NCBI RefSeq assembly: GCF_016097555.1 | Contig: NC_054708.1 | Coordinates: 26,000,205-26,064,204 of the forward strand | Reading direction: 5' to 3' | Length of the DNA: 64,000 nucleotides | From: Gigantopelta aegis | Lineage: Eukaryota > Mollusca > Gastropoda > Neomphalida > Peltospiridae | Part shown: positions 22,001 through 36,100 of the stretch, in pieces | Layout of the letters: each line of letters starts with the position of its first letter | How positions within the stretch are numbered: position 1 is the stretch's first letter | Made by a program: the position numbers and the translations under genes | The notes under the pieces: model-generated | Seen by the model: the letters and a program-made list of their open reading frames with translations, nothing else | Told to the model about the DNA's origin: nothing | Database searches by the model: none

Positions 22001-25000
22001 CACCGAGGTGGTTCGATCCTATGATGCAAGCACCTCAGGCAAGCACTTGGGGAGGGGTCTTTCTTTAAGTTTATTGCATGTTGTTTCACATAATTTATCA
22101 GTGTTGAGGGGTGAGATGTAACACTGCGGTAGAGTGCTTGCCTAATTTACCAGTCATTGGGTACTGGTTGGAATGGGGAAAACCCTGAAACCATTGAAAA
22201 CATGCCCACAATTTACTTAAAGGCCAGAGGCCAGTTGTTCAAACATTAGTTATCTTAACCAGTGGTTAACAGAATTATATAAAAGCAAGGACTGAATCAA
22301 TACAAATTATAATTGAAGACATAATGTGGAAACTTGATTTAGAACAATCATAATCATATCTAAAGTTTATTTTGCATTTGTGCAATAATAATTAAAAGGA
22401 AAATATTAGACTTATCCAGAGTTAGTTTACTGTGCTTTGAACAACTGGACCCTAAGTCACTCTTCACACCCTTGTTTTGGCTTTGTACACAATAAATATA
22501 ACAAATCTTGTACTAGAAATCCATATTTCATAAAAGGTACACTTTTTTAATCACAAGATTTTCTTCACACACACTCAGGTGCATTAATAATGTTCAAACA
22601 AAAATATTTGAATAGCAATTATGTAATGAAATGTTTCCAGCATTCTTAAAATGGAAACGTCATGTACTTAGTTTATTGTAAGGAGATGCAAAGTGACATG
22701 ATTGGAATACTGACGTCATTCAGAATCAAAATCAGCTATATTATTACAGTGCTAAGCTAAATTAAAATAAAAGCTGGTCTACTAACCGTGACCCCTTTCA
22801 AAATTCAATAACAAGCAGACAACGCTGTTTACGGGTCGATATGTTTATATTTTTCATAATTCTGGATACAGTATTAAGTTTAAATTTTAAAAGATGAAAA
22901 AAATATATAAAACTTTTGTCAAATATATGATATGTTTTATTTACTGTGTACGAAACCAAAACAAGGGTGCGAAAAGTGTCTGCGTCAACCGTAGTCTTTG
23001 TCCTATCAATTCAGAAATATCTCAGAGTGCAGATAAAAAAATTAATGTTGTTGTCTGTTCTTCTTATTCTTCTCATATTTTCATTACATGTATATTTGAT
23101 TTCACTACAATAACATAATTATGTGTTTTTTTTGTTTTTTTTAATTCTGCAGATGGTTGATGCTACACGTAGTCCGCCTTTAGTGTTCTTTAGAACCGAG
23201 CTGTTGCATTCTGAGAACTCGACGGAAAGCTCCATTTCTGATGTTCTTATGGATGAAACCATGACGACGGGGATGTTGATTATTCTTGGCACAGGCTTCG
23301 TTCCGGGAATCTTTGCCCCAAACCTCACAAACAACGGGAGAGTCTCTTTATCGTGGTACCATACATCTGTAGCTTGTGAGTGTTCAAAACACCTCTATGT
23401 TTTGCTGTTTTATTTTTAAACTTTGGTTTACAATTTAGGCAGGATCAATTAGAATTTATGGAATTCATCTTTGTATGCAATATTTATCACAATGTGTGTA
23501 TGGTAGTCAATTGGACCTGAGCGCCAAACAATCCTTGCAAAGTGTGGCATCGGGTAAGCTAATACAAAGGTGATCCACACTGCAGGAAAGGAAATGGTTT
23601 ATTTATGGTTTATGCGCTCAACACATTTTATTTACAGTTATATGGCGTCATACATATGGTTACGGACCACACAGATACTGAGGGAGGAAACCTGCTGTCG
23701 CCACTTCATGGGCTACTTTTTTTGTTTAGCAGCAAGGGATCTTTTATATGCACTGTCCCATAGACAGGATAGCACATACCATGACCTTTGATTTCCAGCT
23801 CTTTATCACTGGACTACGTCCTGCTCCTTCGACGTTGCAGATCAAAAAAGGAAAAGCAATTATAAAAATCAGAAACTGTTAAAAAGGCTTTGGATAGTAT
23901 TTGATAGATTCTTGATATATAGGCCTATCCTAGTTAGCATTCTGCCAGTGGGCAGTGGTAGAACATCAGTGGCTTAAACGTTGGCCCATCATCATTTTGC
24001 CACTGGACAGACCACAATGGCATACTGGAAAACGTATCACTGGTAGCTAGGTCTCACTGGTGTTGGCTATAGTTGCCAGTCTGTCACTTAGTGGCCAATG
24101 TTGATGCAACTGTTCCAATGAAAATCAGTTAATGTTGAATGAAGATAATGAGCTATCTGGGTATATGCACCAATGTGACATATAATTTCAAAAGCATCTT
24201 TATTATTGTTTTGTTAAGTCCTATTGTTTTGAAAATATTTTAGTTTTTGAGGGTTAGCCTTGAAAAAAGTTAGCATTTCTCTCTCCCCATCAGTGTATCT
24301 GCAACTGAAACATTTTATATTGAATATATATTTTCTTCGTTCTCCTTATTCATTTGAAGCTGTCTTGAATAAATATTAATTAGATTTTTATTAGACACAT
24401 CTCAATCAAACCTTTTTCTGACAGACCGTATAATGATTTATGAAAACCAAACAAAAATCCTCTACAAAATATGGAAAACATATCATATAAGGATGAATAA
24501 CTTCAGGGTTTTCTGGAAGTCCAGATTTCAATGCTAATCAAGATGGGGTTTTTTATTCTTTTATTTATTAACTTTTTGTTGAAAACATTATAATATAGCC
24601 AACTACTTTTCCTGAACCTGCAGAGTTTTTCCCAGTTGTTTTGCATCATTTTGATTTGTGATAATTTATTTGTGTTATTTCAGCAAACGACAGTCGTGTG
24701 ATAGAGTATCAGGCGGAACCGGACGGTTCGAACGGTGGTAACCTTGCAGCAGGGCAGTCCTGGTACTGGTCTTCCATATCATTCAGAGATGTAAGTACAT
24801 CACTCTTAATTGCTGTGATAGAGAACCGGACAGAACCGGATGGTTTGAACTGTGTTAGCCTTGCAGCAGGGTAGTCCTGGTACTGGTCTTCCATATCATT
24901 CAGAGATGTAAGTACATCACTCTTAATTGCTGTGATAGAGAACCGGACAGAACCGGATGGTTTGAACTGTGTTAACCTTGCAGCAGGGTAGTCCTGGTAC

Positions 25001-28000
25001 TGGTCTTCCATATCATTCAGAGATGTAAGTACATCACTCTTAATTGCTGTGATAGAGAACCGGACAGAACCGGATGGTTTGAACGGTGGTAACCTTGCAG
25101 CAGGGTAGTCCTGGTACTGGTCTTCCATATCATTCAGAGATGTAAGTACATCACTCTTAATTGCTGTGATAGAGAACCGGACAGAACCGGATGGTTTGAA
25201 CTGTGTTAGCCTTGCAGCAGGGTAGTCCTGGTACTGGTCTTCCATATCATTCAGAGATGTAAGTACATCACTCTCAATTGCTGTGATAGAGAACCGGACA
25301 GAACCAGATGGTTTGAACTGTGTTAACCTTGCAGCAGGGCAGTCCTGGTACTGGTCTTCCATATCATTCAGAGATGTAAGTACATCACTCTTAATTGCTG
25401 TGATAGAGAACCGGACAGAACCGGATGGTTTGAACTGTGTTAGCCTTGCAGCAGGGTAGTCCTGGTACTGGTCTTCCATATCATTCAGAGATGTAAGTAC
25501 ATCACTCTTAATTGCTGTGATAGAGAACCGGACAGAACCGGATGGTTTGAACTGTGTTAACCTTGCAGCAGGGTAGTCCTGGTACTGGTCTTCCATATCA
25601 TTCAGAGATGTAAGTACATCACTCTTAATTGCTGTGATAGAGAACCGGACAGAACCGGATGGTTTGAACGGTGGTAACCTTGCAGCAGGGTAGTCCTGGT
25701 ACTGGTCTTCCATATCATTCAGAGATGTAAGTACATCACTCTTAATTGCTGTGATAGAGAACCGGACAGAACCGGATGGTTTGAACTGTGTTAGCCTTGC
25801 AGCAGGGTAGTCCTGGTACTGGTCTTCCATATCATTCAGAGATGTAAGTACATCACTCTCAATTGCTGTGATAGAGAACCGGACAGAACCAGATGGTTTG
25901 AACTGTGTTAACCTTGCAGCAGGGCAGTCCTGGTACTGGTCTTCCATATCATTCAGAGATGTAAGTACATCACTCTCAATTGCTGTGATAGAGAACCGGA
26001 CAGAACCGGATGGTTTGAACTGTGTTAGCCTTGCAGCAGGGTAGTCCTGGTACTGGTCTTCCATATCATTCAGAGATGTAAGTACATCACTCTTAATTGC
26101 TGTGATAGAGAACCGGACAGAACCGGATGGTTTGAACTGTGTTAACCTTGCAGCAGGGTAGTCCTGGTACTGGTCTTCTATATCATTCAGAGATGTAAGT
26201 ACATCACTCTTAATTGCTGTGATAGAGAACCGGACAGAACCAGATGGTTTGAACTGTGTTAACCTTGCAGCAGGGTAGTCCTGGTACTGGTCTTCCATAT
26301 CATTCAGAGATGTAAGTACATCACTCTTAATTGCTGTGATAGAGAACCGGACAGAACCGGATGGTTTGAACTGTGTTAACCTTGCAGCAGGGTAGTCCTG
26401 GTACTGGTCTTCCATATCATTCAGAGATGTAAGTACATCACTCTTAATTGCTGTGATAGAGAACCGGACAGAACCAGATGGTTTGAACTGTGTTAACCTT
26501 GCAGCAGGGTAGTCCTGGTACTGGTCTTCCATATCATTCAGAGATGTAAGTACATCACTCTTAATTGCTGTGATAGAGAACCAGACAGAACCAGATGGTT
26601 TGAACTGTGTTAACCTTGCAGCAGGGTAGTCCTGGTACTGGTCTTCCATATCATTCAGAGATGTAAGTACATCACTCTTAATTGCTGTGATAGAGAACCG
26701 GACAGAACCAGATGGTTTGAACTGTGTTAACCTTGCAGCAGGGTAGTCCTGGTACTGGTCTTCCATATCATTCAGAGATGTAAGTACATCACTCTTAATT
26801 GCTGTGATAGAGAACCGGACAGAACCAGATGGTTTGAACTGTGTTAACCTTGCAGCAGGGCAGTCCTGGTACTGGTCTTCCATATCATTCAGAGATGTAA
26901 GTACATCACTCTTAATTGCTGTGATAGAGAACCGGACAGAACCAGATGGTTTGAACTGTGTTAACCTTGCAGCAGGGTAGTCCTGGTACTGGTCTTCCAT
27001 ATCATTCAGAGATGTAAGTCACATCTTGTGAATACTGTACCAGGTATATATATAACAAAACAAAGAAGAAGAAAAAACCCAAAGACTTTAAAGAAACTGA
27101 TTTTTTTTTATATGTAACTGATTTCTTAAATTGGGCATGTATCTGTAAATACTGTACATGTAATGCTCTGCATTAAAAAAAAAAGTTTAAAGGAAGTGAA
27201 AATTATTTAGATATAACTTATTTTTTTAATTATATGTCACTGTGAATACTGTTTACATATGAAAACCAAAACTTTTAAAAGAAGTGAAAATTGTGCATAT
27301 ATATAGAGAGTAAAACATCTCCAAACCAGATACCCACGTGATCAAGTAGAAAATCTGGTTTTATGGGGTATCTGATGATCATCATAGAACTTGGTGCATG
27401 TACAGACATTTCCTTTCTGTTTCCACACTAATGCTGATACATAGCATCTGTACTCGCTTTGAGTTTGGAGTCTTCCTTCTCCTAGGAGAGTTTTCTTACT
27501 AGGATTCTGAGCCTCTCCAGTCCAGTTTTGATTTTGGAGTTTGCTTCTACTAGACAGTTGTGTTTCTTGACTCAATCCTATGTCTGTCCAGTCCATATTA
27601 GTCTAGTCTCTACCCTTTGACCAGTCCAGCTTGGGTGACCCTACCAGGAGCTGATGCTCCAACTGGCATAGCTCTCCGAGTCATTGAGACATGCAAGCTA
27701 CCTCACCACATCAAGGAATGGACCATGAGATAGTATGGGGTATCTAGTTAGGAGGGGTTCTGTATTGATATTTCAAAAGGGACTATGAAAAATGTCTGGT
27801 TTTGAGTGAATTCCAGTTTACAGAGGGTCCATTTTTGAGGGAATTCCAGTAAACAGAGGGTCCAATATTGGGAGTTTTCACTGTATATGATTTCTTGAAG
27901 TGTATTTATAACTGATTTCTGTAAGAATGGGATTATTTCACCTATTATATGACATATTATTTTTGTTTCAGACAAGTGGAAATTACTATGGACCAATAGA

Positions 28001-30077
28001 TACTAGTGTGTGTGTCAACAGGATGGATAACAATATCCAGAATGTAAGTCATGAATACATAAGGTATTAAATATGTCACGGCTGATGACAATGTATGTGA
28101 AGTAATTAAGATGGTTTTGAGATTACAGCTGTATGTGCTGTCCTGTCTGTGAGATGGTACATATAAAAGATCACTTGCTGCTAATGGAAAACTGTAGCAG
28201 ATTTTCTCTAAGACTATATAATTATGTTCAATTTACCAAATGTTTGATCTCCAATAACCAATGATTAATAAATCAGTGTGTTCTAGTAGTGTTGTTAAAC
28301 AAAACTAAATTTTTATTTTTATTTAACAAAACCAAACTTTAACCATATATCATAAAAAATTAGCATCCAACATTTTTCACAAACAATATCTCTTTAAAAT
28401 TGAGTAAAATTATTTGATACTGAGAGTTGTCTCAAGAGGTGTAAATACAGAGGTCACCTTGCACATTGCCAAATTAGTCAATTGATATTTTTTCATTATA
28501 GAAAATAGCTACAACATTTAGGCTTTGACTTATAAAATATTCCTTAAATTAACCACATTTTAGTAATTTTCAAGGAAATACTTTACATTAATCTGAAAAT
28601 TGGCTAAATAAACATTTGTTGCAGTGTGAGCCTCGTACATGCCATGTATATCTCAAGTCAAGTCATCTGTGCAGTTCTGCCATTAGTAGTTCAATGCTGT
28701 GTAAATCTCCCTTTAATCTGAGAATGCTGTGACATTATATATATATTGTTGTGTTAAATATTTTCAGATATTCTACCAGCACGGAGCGACCGGTGCGACG
28801 TTTATCGTGGCCCTCATTCTTGGCTTTGTGCTCGTTATTCTGATTGTGTGCTTCCTCATCAGGAAGGGAAGGTGGATCAAGTCTGTGTCCCCTGCTAACG
28901 TATGTATAAGCCAGACACATGTGTGTCATCTTGTGTGTTTTGCTTACCAGGGAAAATATTTTACTCAGTATCATATGTCACGATTTGCTATGTAATGCTA
29001 AAATAAGACTGTCAGCTGTCACAATGAAGTTGGCTAACTCAATGGTTGCATTGTAATTTTCCCCACTCCTGACTTAGATGAGCACACTCAGATTGACAAG
29101 TAATCGTATACAATGCGAATCAAGTTGTAAGAGTGCTCAAATTAGCAACTGGACAGTCGTAGAAGTTGAGACATCATTAAGTTGGCCAACTCTGTTGTGA
29201 CAGTTGATAGTTTGAGCCTAGCATTAGTTTTAGAGATTGATACAAAATTCTATGTCATTAAATAGTGGTTAGTAACTGTTGTTAATTAAAATTTTGAAAA
29301 TAGAATGTTTATGGTAGCGTAACATGCATTCCATGTGAAACAGCAAAAATTTCTACCATAGAAGCTAGAGTCAGTGACTTTGTTGACATCCAAGAATATT
29401 TTTAATGAATGACATTAGGTGTTTAGCATATGGCAATCGTGATACTTGGTCTATAGAGTGAAACCTACTACCAACACATAGGGTACTCTTTTCAAATAAT
29501 CTCTTATACAAGTGACATCAGGAATTGTTGAAAGGAGCTTCATTGCTATAATGAACTGAAGAAAAGAAAACACATTACCAAGAAGCCAGTTCTTCACACC
29601 TTCTGACCATCCCACCACAGTAACATGCCTAATCTTTTATATCAATATTTTTGGTGAAAAAACCCACTGTCTAAGCATAGTAATTATTTTATTTATATTA
29701 GGAACAGAAGATGCTAGCGAAAGGCCGAAAGGTAATGATGGACCCGAGAGCTGCTATAAGGAAAGGTCTCAACACAATCAAAGATTTCAGGTAATCAGGG
29801 ATTTTATTGCTTTCTTTTAGTTTAGGACATTTCTGACCAGCACTTAATTCATTTATATTAACTTGATTTTCATACTTGTATTCAGTTAAAGTTCATGCTT
29901 ATAATTCTGGGCATTCACCTCAGCTATCTAATTAGTTGTTTTTGGTTAGAAAGAGAGAGGGAGAGAGTTAGATGGAGACAGAGAGTTAGAGAGAGAGACA
30001 GAGAGTTAGAGAGAGAGAGAAAGAGAGTTAGAGAGAGAGAGAAAGAGAGTTAGAGAGAGATAGAGAGAGTTAGAGAG

Positions 30078-30117
<40 letters not shown>

Positions 30118-33100
30118 AAGGGACAGACGGACGGACGGACAGATAGAGAGAGACAGAGAGACCAGGCACATGTGAAGGTGGGGTTGGTAGTCGAAACCAC
30201 ACCATGCTCAAGCAAAGTTTCTTCTTTTTTTCAATATATATTTTTAGGGGAGCACAACCACCCCCCAACATAAAATTCATTTGTCACTGTCTAGGCCCCA
30301 CCTGTTAAAATTTTGGCACATGTGCCTAGAGTCAGTGTAATGACTTCCCATTAAAAAATATAAGCTCCCTCTGGGTGGGAGCTAGTAGTCACTATTAACA
30401 AAATGGTAAGAAAATGATATTAAAAGTAAAATAACTAGTTCAGCACAATGTCCCAATTCTGTACAGTATGATATAGTTTCTTTGTGTTGGTCTTATGGCT
30501 TATACATGTGATGCGTTTTGGTGATAACTGGTGTCTATTTGAATGATTGGCAATTAGATATCCTGAGAAAGTACGTATATAACATGCTTATTTTAGGTTA
30601 CATGTTATATATTGTTTTATTATGAAAGTCAATAATTGTACAAATTTAAACACAGATGTTTGAGCCTGTAATATTTTTTTAATAGAAAGTAAATATAAGT
30701 GACATGTCAAGATAAACTGTTGCTTTCTTTACCTATTTCTTCTGGCTTATTTGTTCCAGCATGCTTGCGTTGGACGATAGCATCGTGCTTGTCTTAGCAT
30801 TAAAAGACAAGCTTCAAATGTTCAGAGAAGTTGACAAGTGAGTAAACAATTACTATTGTGTCCCATTTTGGCAACATAAGAGATATGATTGTGTCTTATA
30901 AAGGGACTATAATGATGTTTATTTGACCTTGAAAATTTGGGTGACGATGGTCCTTTTGAGATGTCCATCATATTGGAATGTACCACTAAGGTGGTTACCT
31001 TTATGAAAAACACTTTGAAGTTTAGTCCTCCCAGACGGTATGGGTAATCTATTCTGGTCCATGTACTAATTACAGGTACACTGATATGTGATTTTTAACT
31101 AATTAGTGAAAGACATGTTACAGTTTCAGTAAACTATGGATATTATTTTTAATTAATTGTACATACAGTAAAATACTTTGAGAATGAACACGCTTACAAC
31201 AAACTACCGGTTAGAATGAACTGATTGTAAAGTCCCGTTGTTTCCCCCTAAATAGTATTAATAAATTTTAATGTATAGAATGAACTATGTATAGCATATT
31301 AATTGTTAAAACGAACTAATTTGTTTGTCAAAATTGTGAATTTCAGTGTAAATTAGTGTATTAACCGATAATTTTTTTCTTATTTGTATCTTATCAGTCA
31401 GTAGCATTAACGGCAATGCATCCAAAACGACTATACTGATATTGGTGATAATAAATGAAATATTTTTTAAAACCCCACTAATTCTTGTATTTAAATTTGA
31501 AAAATCCAAAATTGCTGACTCATGAATGAAAACAGCTAACTTCCACAAATGTGTATAATGAAGTACTGCTATAATGAACCGATGTGTCCAGTCCTTTGCT
31601 GTTCGTTATAAGAGTACTTTACTGTAGTTAAAATTAATATTAGTTTTTTATACTAAGTGGGTTGAAAGGTTGTTTGCTAAATTATGTCACATTACTGTAA
31701 TATTATCTCCAGTATTATCCTGCAACCACTTTTTCTATTGGCTGATTATGATGACCGATTCAAGCAAAGTTATAAAAGTATACTGGCAGATTATGACTTT
31801 TAATGTCACATGCATATATTTGACTTCTATGTCATCGTACAATGACAATGTATTTGAACAGCTACAGATCCAGGGGTTTGTGAAAGGGTTATATGGACAT
31901 CGTAAGAGGTGTTTGATAAAAAAAAAAAAGTGAAAAAAGGGTGACCCTTCTCTGGATCTTACCCTTGTGAAATAACAGAAGTAATAATTTTTCCCCTTCA
32001 TTTAAAAATTCTTTTTGGATTGTAGGATAAAAATAATTAGTTAATAATGTAGGATGGTGGATAAAGCCGATATCCTATGACATTAACTAATTATTCTCTA
32101 TATCATTGTCATCATTATCATTGCCATTATCACAATCATCAGCATCACCTTATATTATCATTCCTATTACCCAGCATGGACATCGTGTCTACAAACACTG
32201 TGGAACAGGAACTGGAGTCTGAACAGACTGAGGCGGCGACGGAGGCGAGCATACTACTCGTGCACGGTCTACGTGACAACAGTGACATCAGCAAGCAGAC
32301 AGCGGACAGGGTGGTCGGCGACTTACACACCCGACTGAAGACTCTCGACAAGAAACTCGACATTGAATACAAGAAAGACCTGGAGGAGGTCTATGTGGAT
32401 CTCAGTGCTAAAAACAAGGTATTATAGTAGACAGAGATCAGTGCTAAAAACAAGGTATTAGTAGACAGATATCAGTGCTAAAAACAAGGTATTAATAGAC
32501 AGAGATCAGTGCTAAAAACAAGGTATTAATAGATAGAGATCAGTGCTAAAAAAACAAGGTATTAATAGACAAGAGATCAGTGCTAAAAACAAGGTATTAA
32601 TAGACAGAGATCAGTGCTAAAAACAAGATATTAATAGACAGAGATCAGAGCTAAAAACAAGGTATTTATAATGTATAGACAATTAATACTGCATGAGTGG
32701 CCTGAAACAGAGGCGTTGCTGTTGATTTCAGCGTCGTGTTAAATGCTTGTTGTGATTTCTGCTTATAAAATACCTCGGATAAGAATGCCGACTTCACCAC
32801 AGTATACTCCATTTATTAAAAACACAAAAAACAACCCAACAACAAATCCTTTAATAAAATTAATATTTACGGTCTTTTTAAAATCCAGCTAACTTATTAA
32901 ATGTCACCTCACAGTCTTACAAATTTATATCTAAAATTATCTAACAAATATTATTGTAAACTAATTTTATTCAGTGTACATTTAACTGCAATTTGTATAA
33001 TTTAAATACTGCATGTTCATTTCCGGCGATCGCGATCTGCATGTGTGCTCTCGACCATGGGTACGAAATTAACAAAGACAAAGGAATAAGCAAAAACTGT

Positions 33101-36100
33101 AGTTGGTATTCATTGATGCGAATAACTATTGTTTTTCTACAAATTTACATCAAGATTTACTTTTGCGTAATCATATTGTTTAATGTCCGCAACGATGTCT
33201 CTTGACACGCGGGTATCAGCTGACTCTGAAGCGTTTTGTTTTCACTCGGTCTGGCTGAACTCAGCCGTTGAGTTGGCCTACATGTCTTTTGGCCCTGAAC
33301 TGGCATGTGTATTCAAATTGACACGCACTGTCGGTCTGTTTTTATTACTTTGGTTCAAAGATTTTACAAAGTGAAAATAACAAATTACAGATCTTCCAGA
33401 CATTGCTGTCATACATGTTGAATGAATGCCGTTAAAATTAATATCCGTGATTATTAAAATAAGCAAACATTATAAGGCATGACATCGCTTCTCGTTACCG
33501 GTCGCGAGATCGCTATTACGCTAATTGAATGTTTGAGGTGTCGGATAGATTATGTAACGGTTTGTTCACACCAGAAGACAGAAAATGGCTTAGCCAAAAT
33601 TTTAGCCACTTGCAAATTTTATTAGCCATTTTTTGTAAAAATTAGCCAATGGCTAATTTGGCTACCGACAGCGTGAGCCCTGAAGATATTAATAGACAGA
33701 GATCAGTGCTAAAAACAAGGTATTAGTAGACAGAGATCAGTGCTAAAAACAAAATATTAGTAGACAGAGATCAGTGCCAAAAACAAGGTATTAGTAGACA
33801 GATCAGTGCTAAAAACAGGGTATTAGTAGATGGAGATTAGTGCTAAAAACAAGGTATTAATAGTCAGAGATCAGTGCTAAAAACAAGGTATTAGTAGACA
33901 GAGATCAGTGCTAAAAACAAGGTATTAGTAGACAGAGATCAGTGCTAAAAACAAGGTATTAGTAGACAGATCAGTGCTAAAAACAAGGTATTAGTAGACA
34001 GAGATCAGTGTTAAAAACAAGGTATTAGTAGACAGAGATCAGTGCTAAAAACAAGATATTAGTAGACAGAGATCAGTGCTAAAAAAAAAGGTATTAGTAG
34101 ACAAAGATCAGTGCTAAAAACAAGGTATTAGTACACAGAGATCAGTGCTAAAAACAAAAAAAAGTTTGTTTTATTTAACGACGCCACTAGAGCACATTGA
34201 TTTTTTATCTTATCATCGGCTATTGGACGTCAAACATATGGTCATTTTGACACTGTTTTAAAGAGGAAACCCGCTGTCGCCACATAGGCTACTCTTTTTT
34301 CGACAGGCAGCAAGGGATCTTTTATTTGCGCTTCCCACAGGCAGGATAGCACAAACCATGGCCTTTGTTGAACCAGTTATGGATCACTGGTCGGTGCAAG
34401 TGGTTTACACCTACCCATTGAGCCTTGCGGAGCACTCACTCAGGGTTTGGAGTCGGTATCTGGATTAAAAATCCCATGCCTCGACTGGGATCCGAACCCA
34501 GTACCTACCAGCCTGTAGACCGATGGCCTGCCACGACGCCACCGAGGCCGGTGCTAAAAACAAGGTATTAGTAGACAGAGATCAGTGCTAAAAACAAGGT
34601 ATTAGTAGACAGAGATCAGTGCTAAAAACAAGGTATTAGTAGACAGAGATCAGTGCTAAAAACAAGGTATTTATAATGTATAGACAATTAATACTGCATG
34701 AGTGGCCTGAAACAGGGGCGTAGCGTGAGCTGGACCTGGGGGGGGGGTTCGAATATGAACCAAGTGGACCTTTTCTATTTTGTTTTTGCACCACCAGAAA
34801 CTCCATATGTATAAACCTGTATGTTTTAGTTCTGAAAGCGGACCATTTGCTTCAGCGGGGGGATTCGTCTGAACCCAATGAATCCCCGCCCCCCCCCCCC
34901 CAGCCTACACCCCTGTGAAAATATCAATCATTTAAACAGTGTGCACTTTGCTGTAACATTGATTATTTTGAGGAATGCTGAAGATATCACAAGTAAATAC
35001 ATGTACATTGTTTATTTTTTGCTTTATTCAGGAAAAATGTGGTGAATTGATGACTCTGCATCGAAAGCAAAAAGCGGAAGCTCAACAAAAGGTGACAGAC
35101 GTACCTGAAGAGGTGAGAACAACAGCATTATCATACACATCATTAATACATAGTGTTATGCAACCTCCATTAATAATATAATTATACAGATTATTCTGTA
35201 TTGCATTATACCTTATGTTGTATCATAATATTTTGTATATTACAGTATATTACTTTTCTTTAGTCCGTCCACTCATTCTATAAAAATGCATTTTGTAAAT
35301 AATTTCAGTTCGTTTGACATAAAAAAAAAAAAAAAAAACTATTTTTGTGTGCAATTTACAAATCAATCAGCTCAGAAATAACTTGTAGTAAATTTCATAG
35401 TACAGTGAAACCTCTTAAAACCAGACCCTCTGTAAACTGGAATTCCCTCAAAACCAGACGTTTTGTGCGACCCTCTTTTAAATATCTGTACATAAAAAAA
35501 CCCCTCTCTAAACCAGATACCTCTAAAAACCAGATGTTTTATTTGGTCCTGAGGGTATCCGGTTTAGAGGAGTTTGATTGTATGACAAAAGGCGTTCCCC
35601 GTGGTACGGACTATAGCTAGTTTATATCTTCACAAGTTTATAGAGATTTGAGAATTAATTATCTGTCTAAAAATACAGACTGATGTGACTGTAATAGATT
35701 TAAAATAATAAAGTATTTCTCCTAAATATAAAACATAATGCAACTAAATGGAATTGAAGTAAATTTTTAGTGTAGCATTAAATTTAGTTTTTTTTAAGAG
35801 TTTAACACATATTGACATTCAGGATAATTACTGGTTGATACCACCATTACCGGCCTTGGTGTCGCAGTGGTTAAGCCATCGGACTACAGGCTGGTAGGTT
35901 TATGGTTCACAGCCCGGTACCGGCTCCATCCCAGAGTGAGTTTTTAAGGTTGTATACTACCAAATCAAATCCCATAGACGACAATAGTAACATATGTGGC
36001 TAAAACTCCTACCTGCAGCGTATCAATCAACATAAACGCCATGGATATAAATACTACCACCCCTCACACTTAAAGTGAATCACAAAAAATTGGGGGTCAA

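Larger units (their letters stand above)
21125..23152 (+). other. EVC2 intron 2: transposon remnants
   Basis: Contains a family B SINE (about 21593-22035, minus) split by a MITE at 21838-21982, a possible SINE head at about 22115-22190, and a MITE at 22230-22452. The remaining AT-rich sequence shows nothing recognisable. Confidence 0.6.
32400..34700 (+). repeat. 34-bp array copied from the exon 9/intron 9 junction
   Basis: The unit is GATCAGTGCTAAAAACAAG then GTATTAGTAGACAGA, joining the last coding bases of exon 9 to the start of intron 9. About 25 copies lie in three blocks: 32419-32660 (7), 33684-34155 (14) and 34552-34668 (4). Blocks 1 and 2 are separated by about 1 kb of other sequence, blocks 2 and 3 by a family C SINE. 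The phrase GTATTTATAATGTATAGACA with about 50 more bases follows both block 1 and block 3, so the array end was itself duplicated. Confidence 0.95.

Noticed and set aside
24709..27000. 763-codon minus-strand ORF of 39-residue repeats
   Set aside because: It is the antisense of a 117-bp tandem array of an exon/intron junction. It is open only because 117 is divisible by 3; there is no promoter, splice or family evidence.
30006..30280. Leu/Ser-rich minus-strand ORFs as a secreted peptide
   Set aside because: Translation of a (GA)n simple repeat.
33183..33374. 63-codon plus-strand ORF in intron 9
   Set aside because: No acceptor/donor in phase with exons 9 and 10, no recognisable motif.
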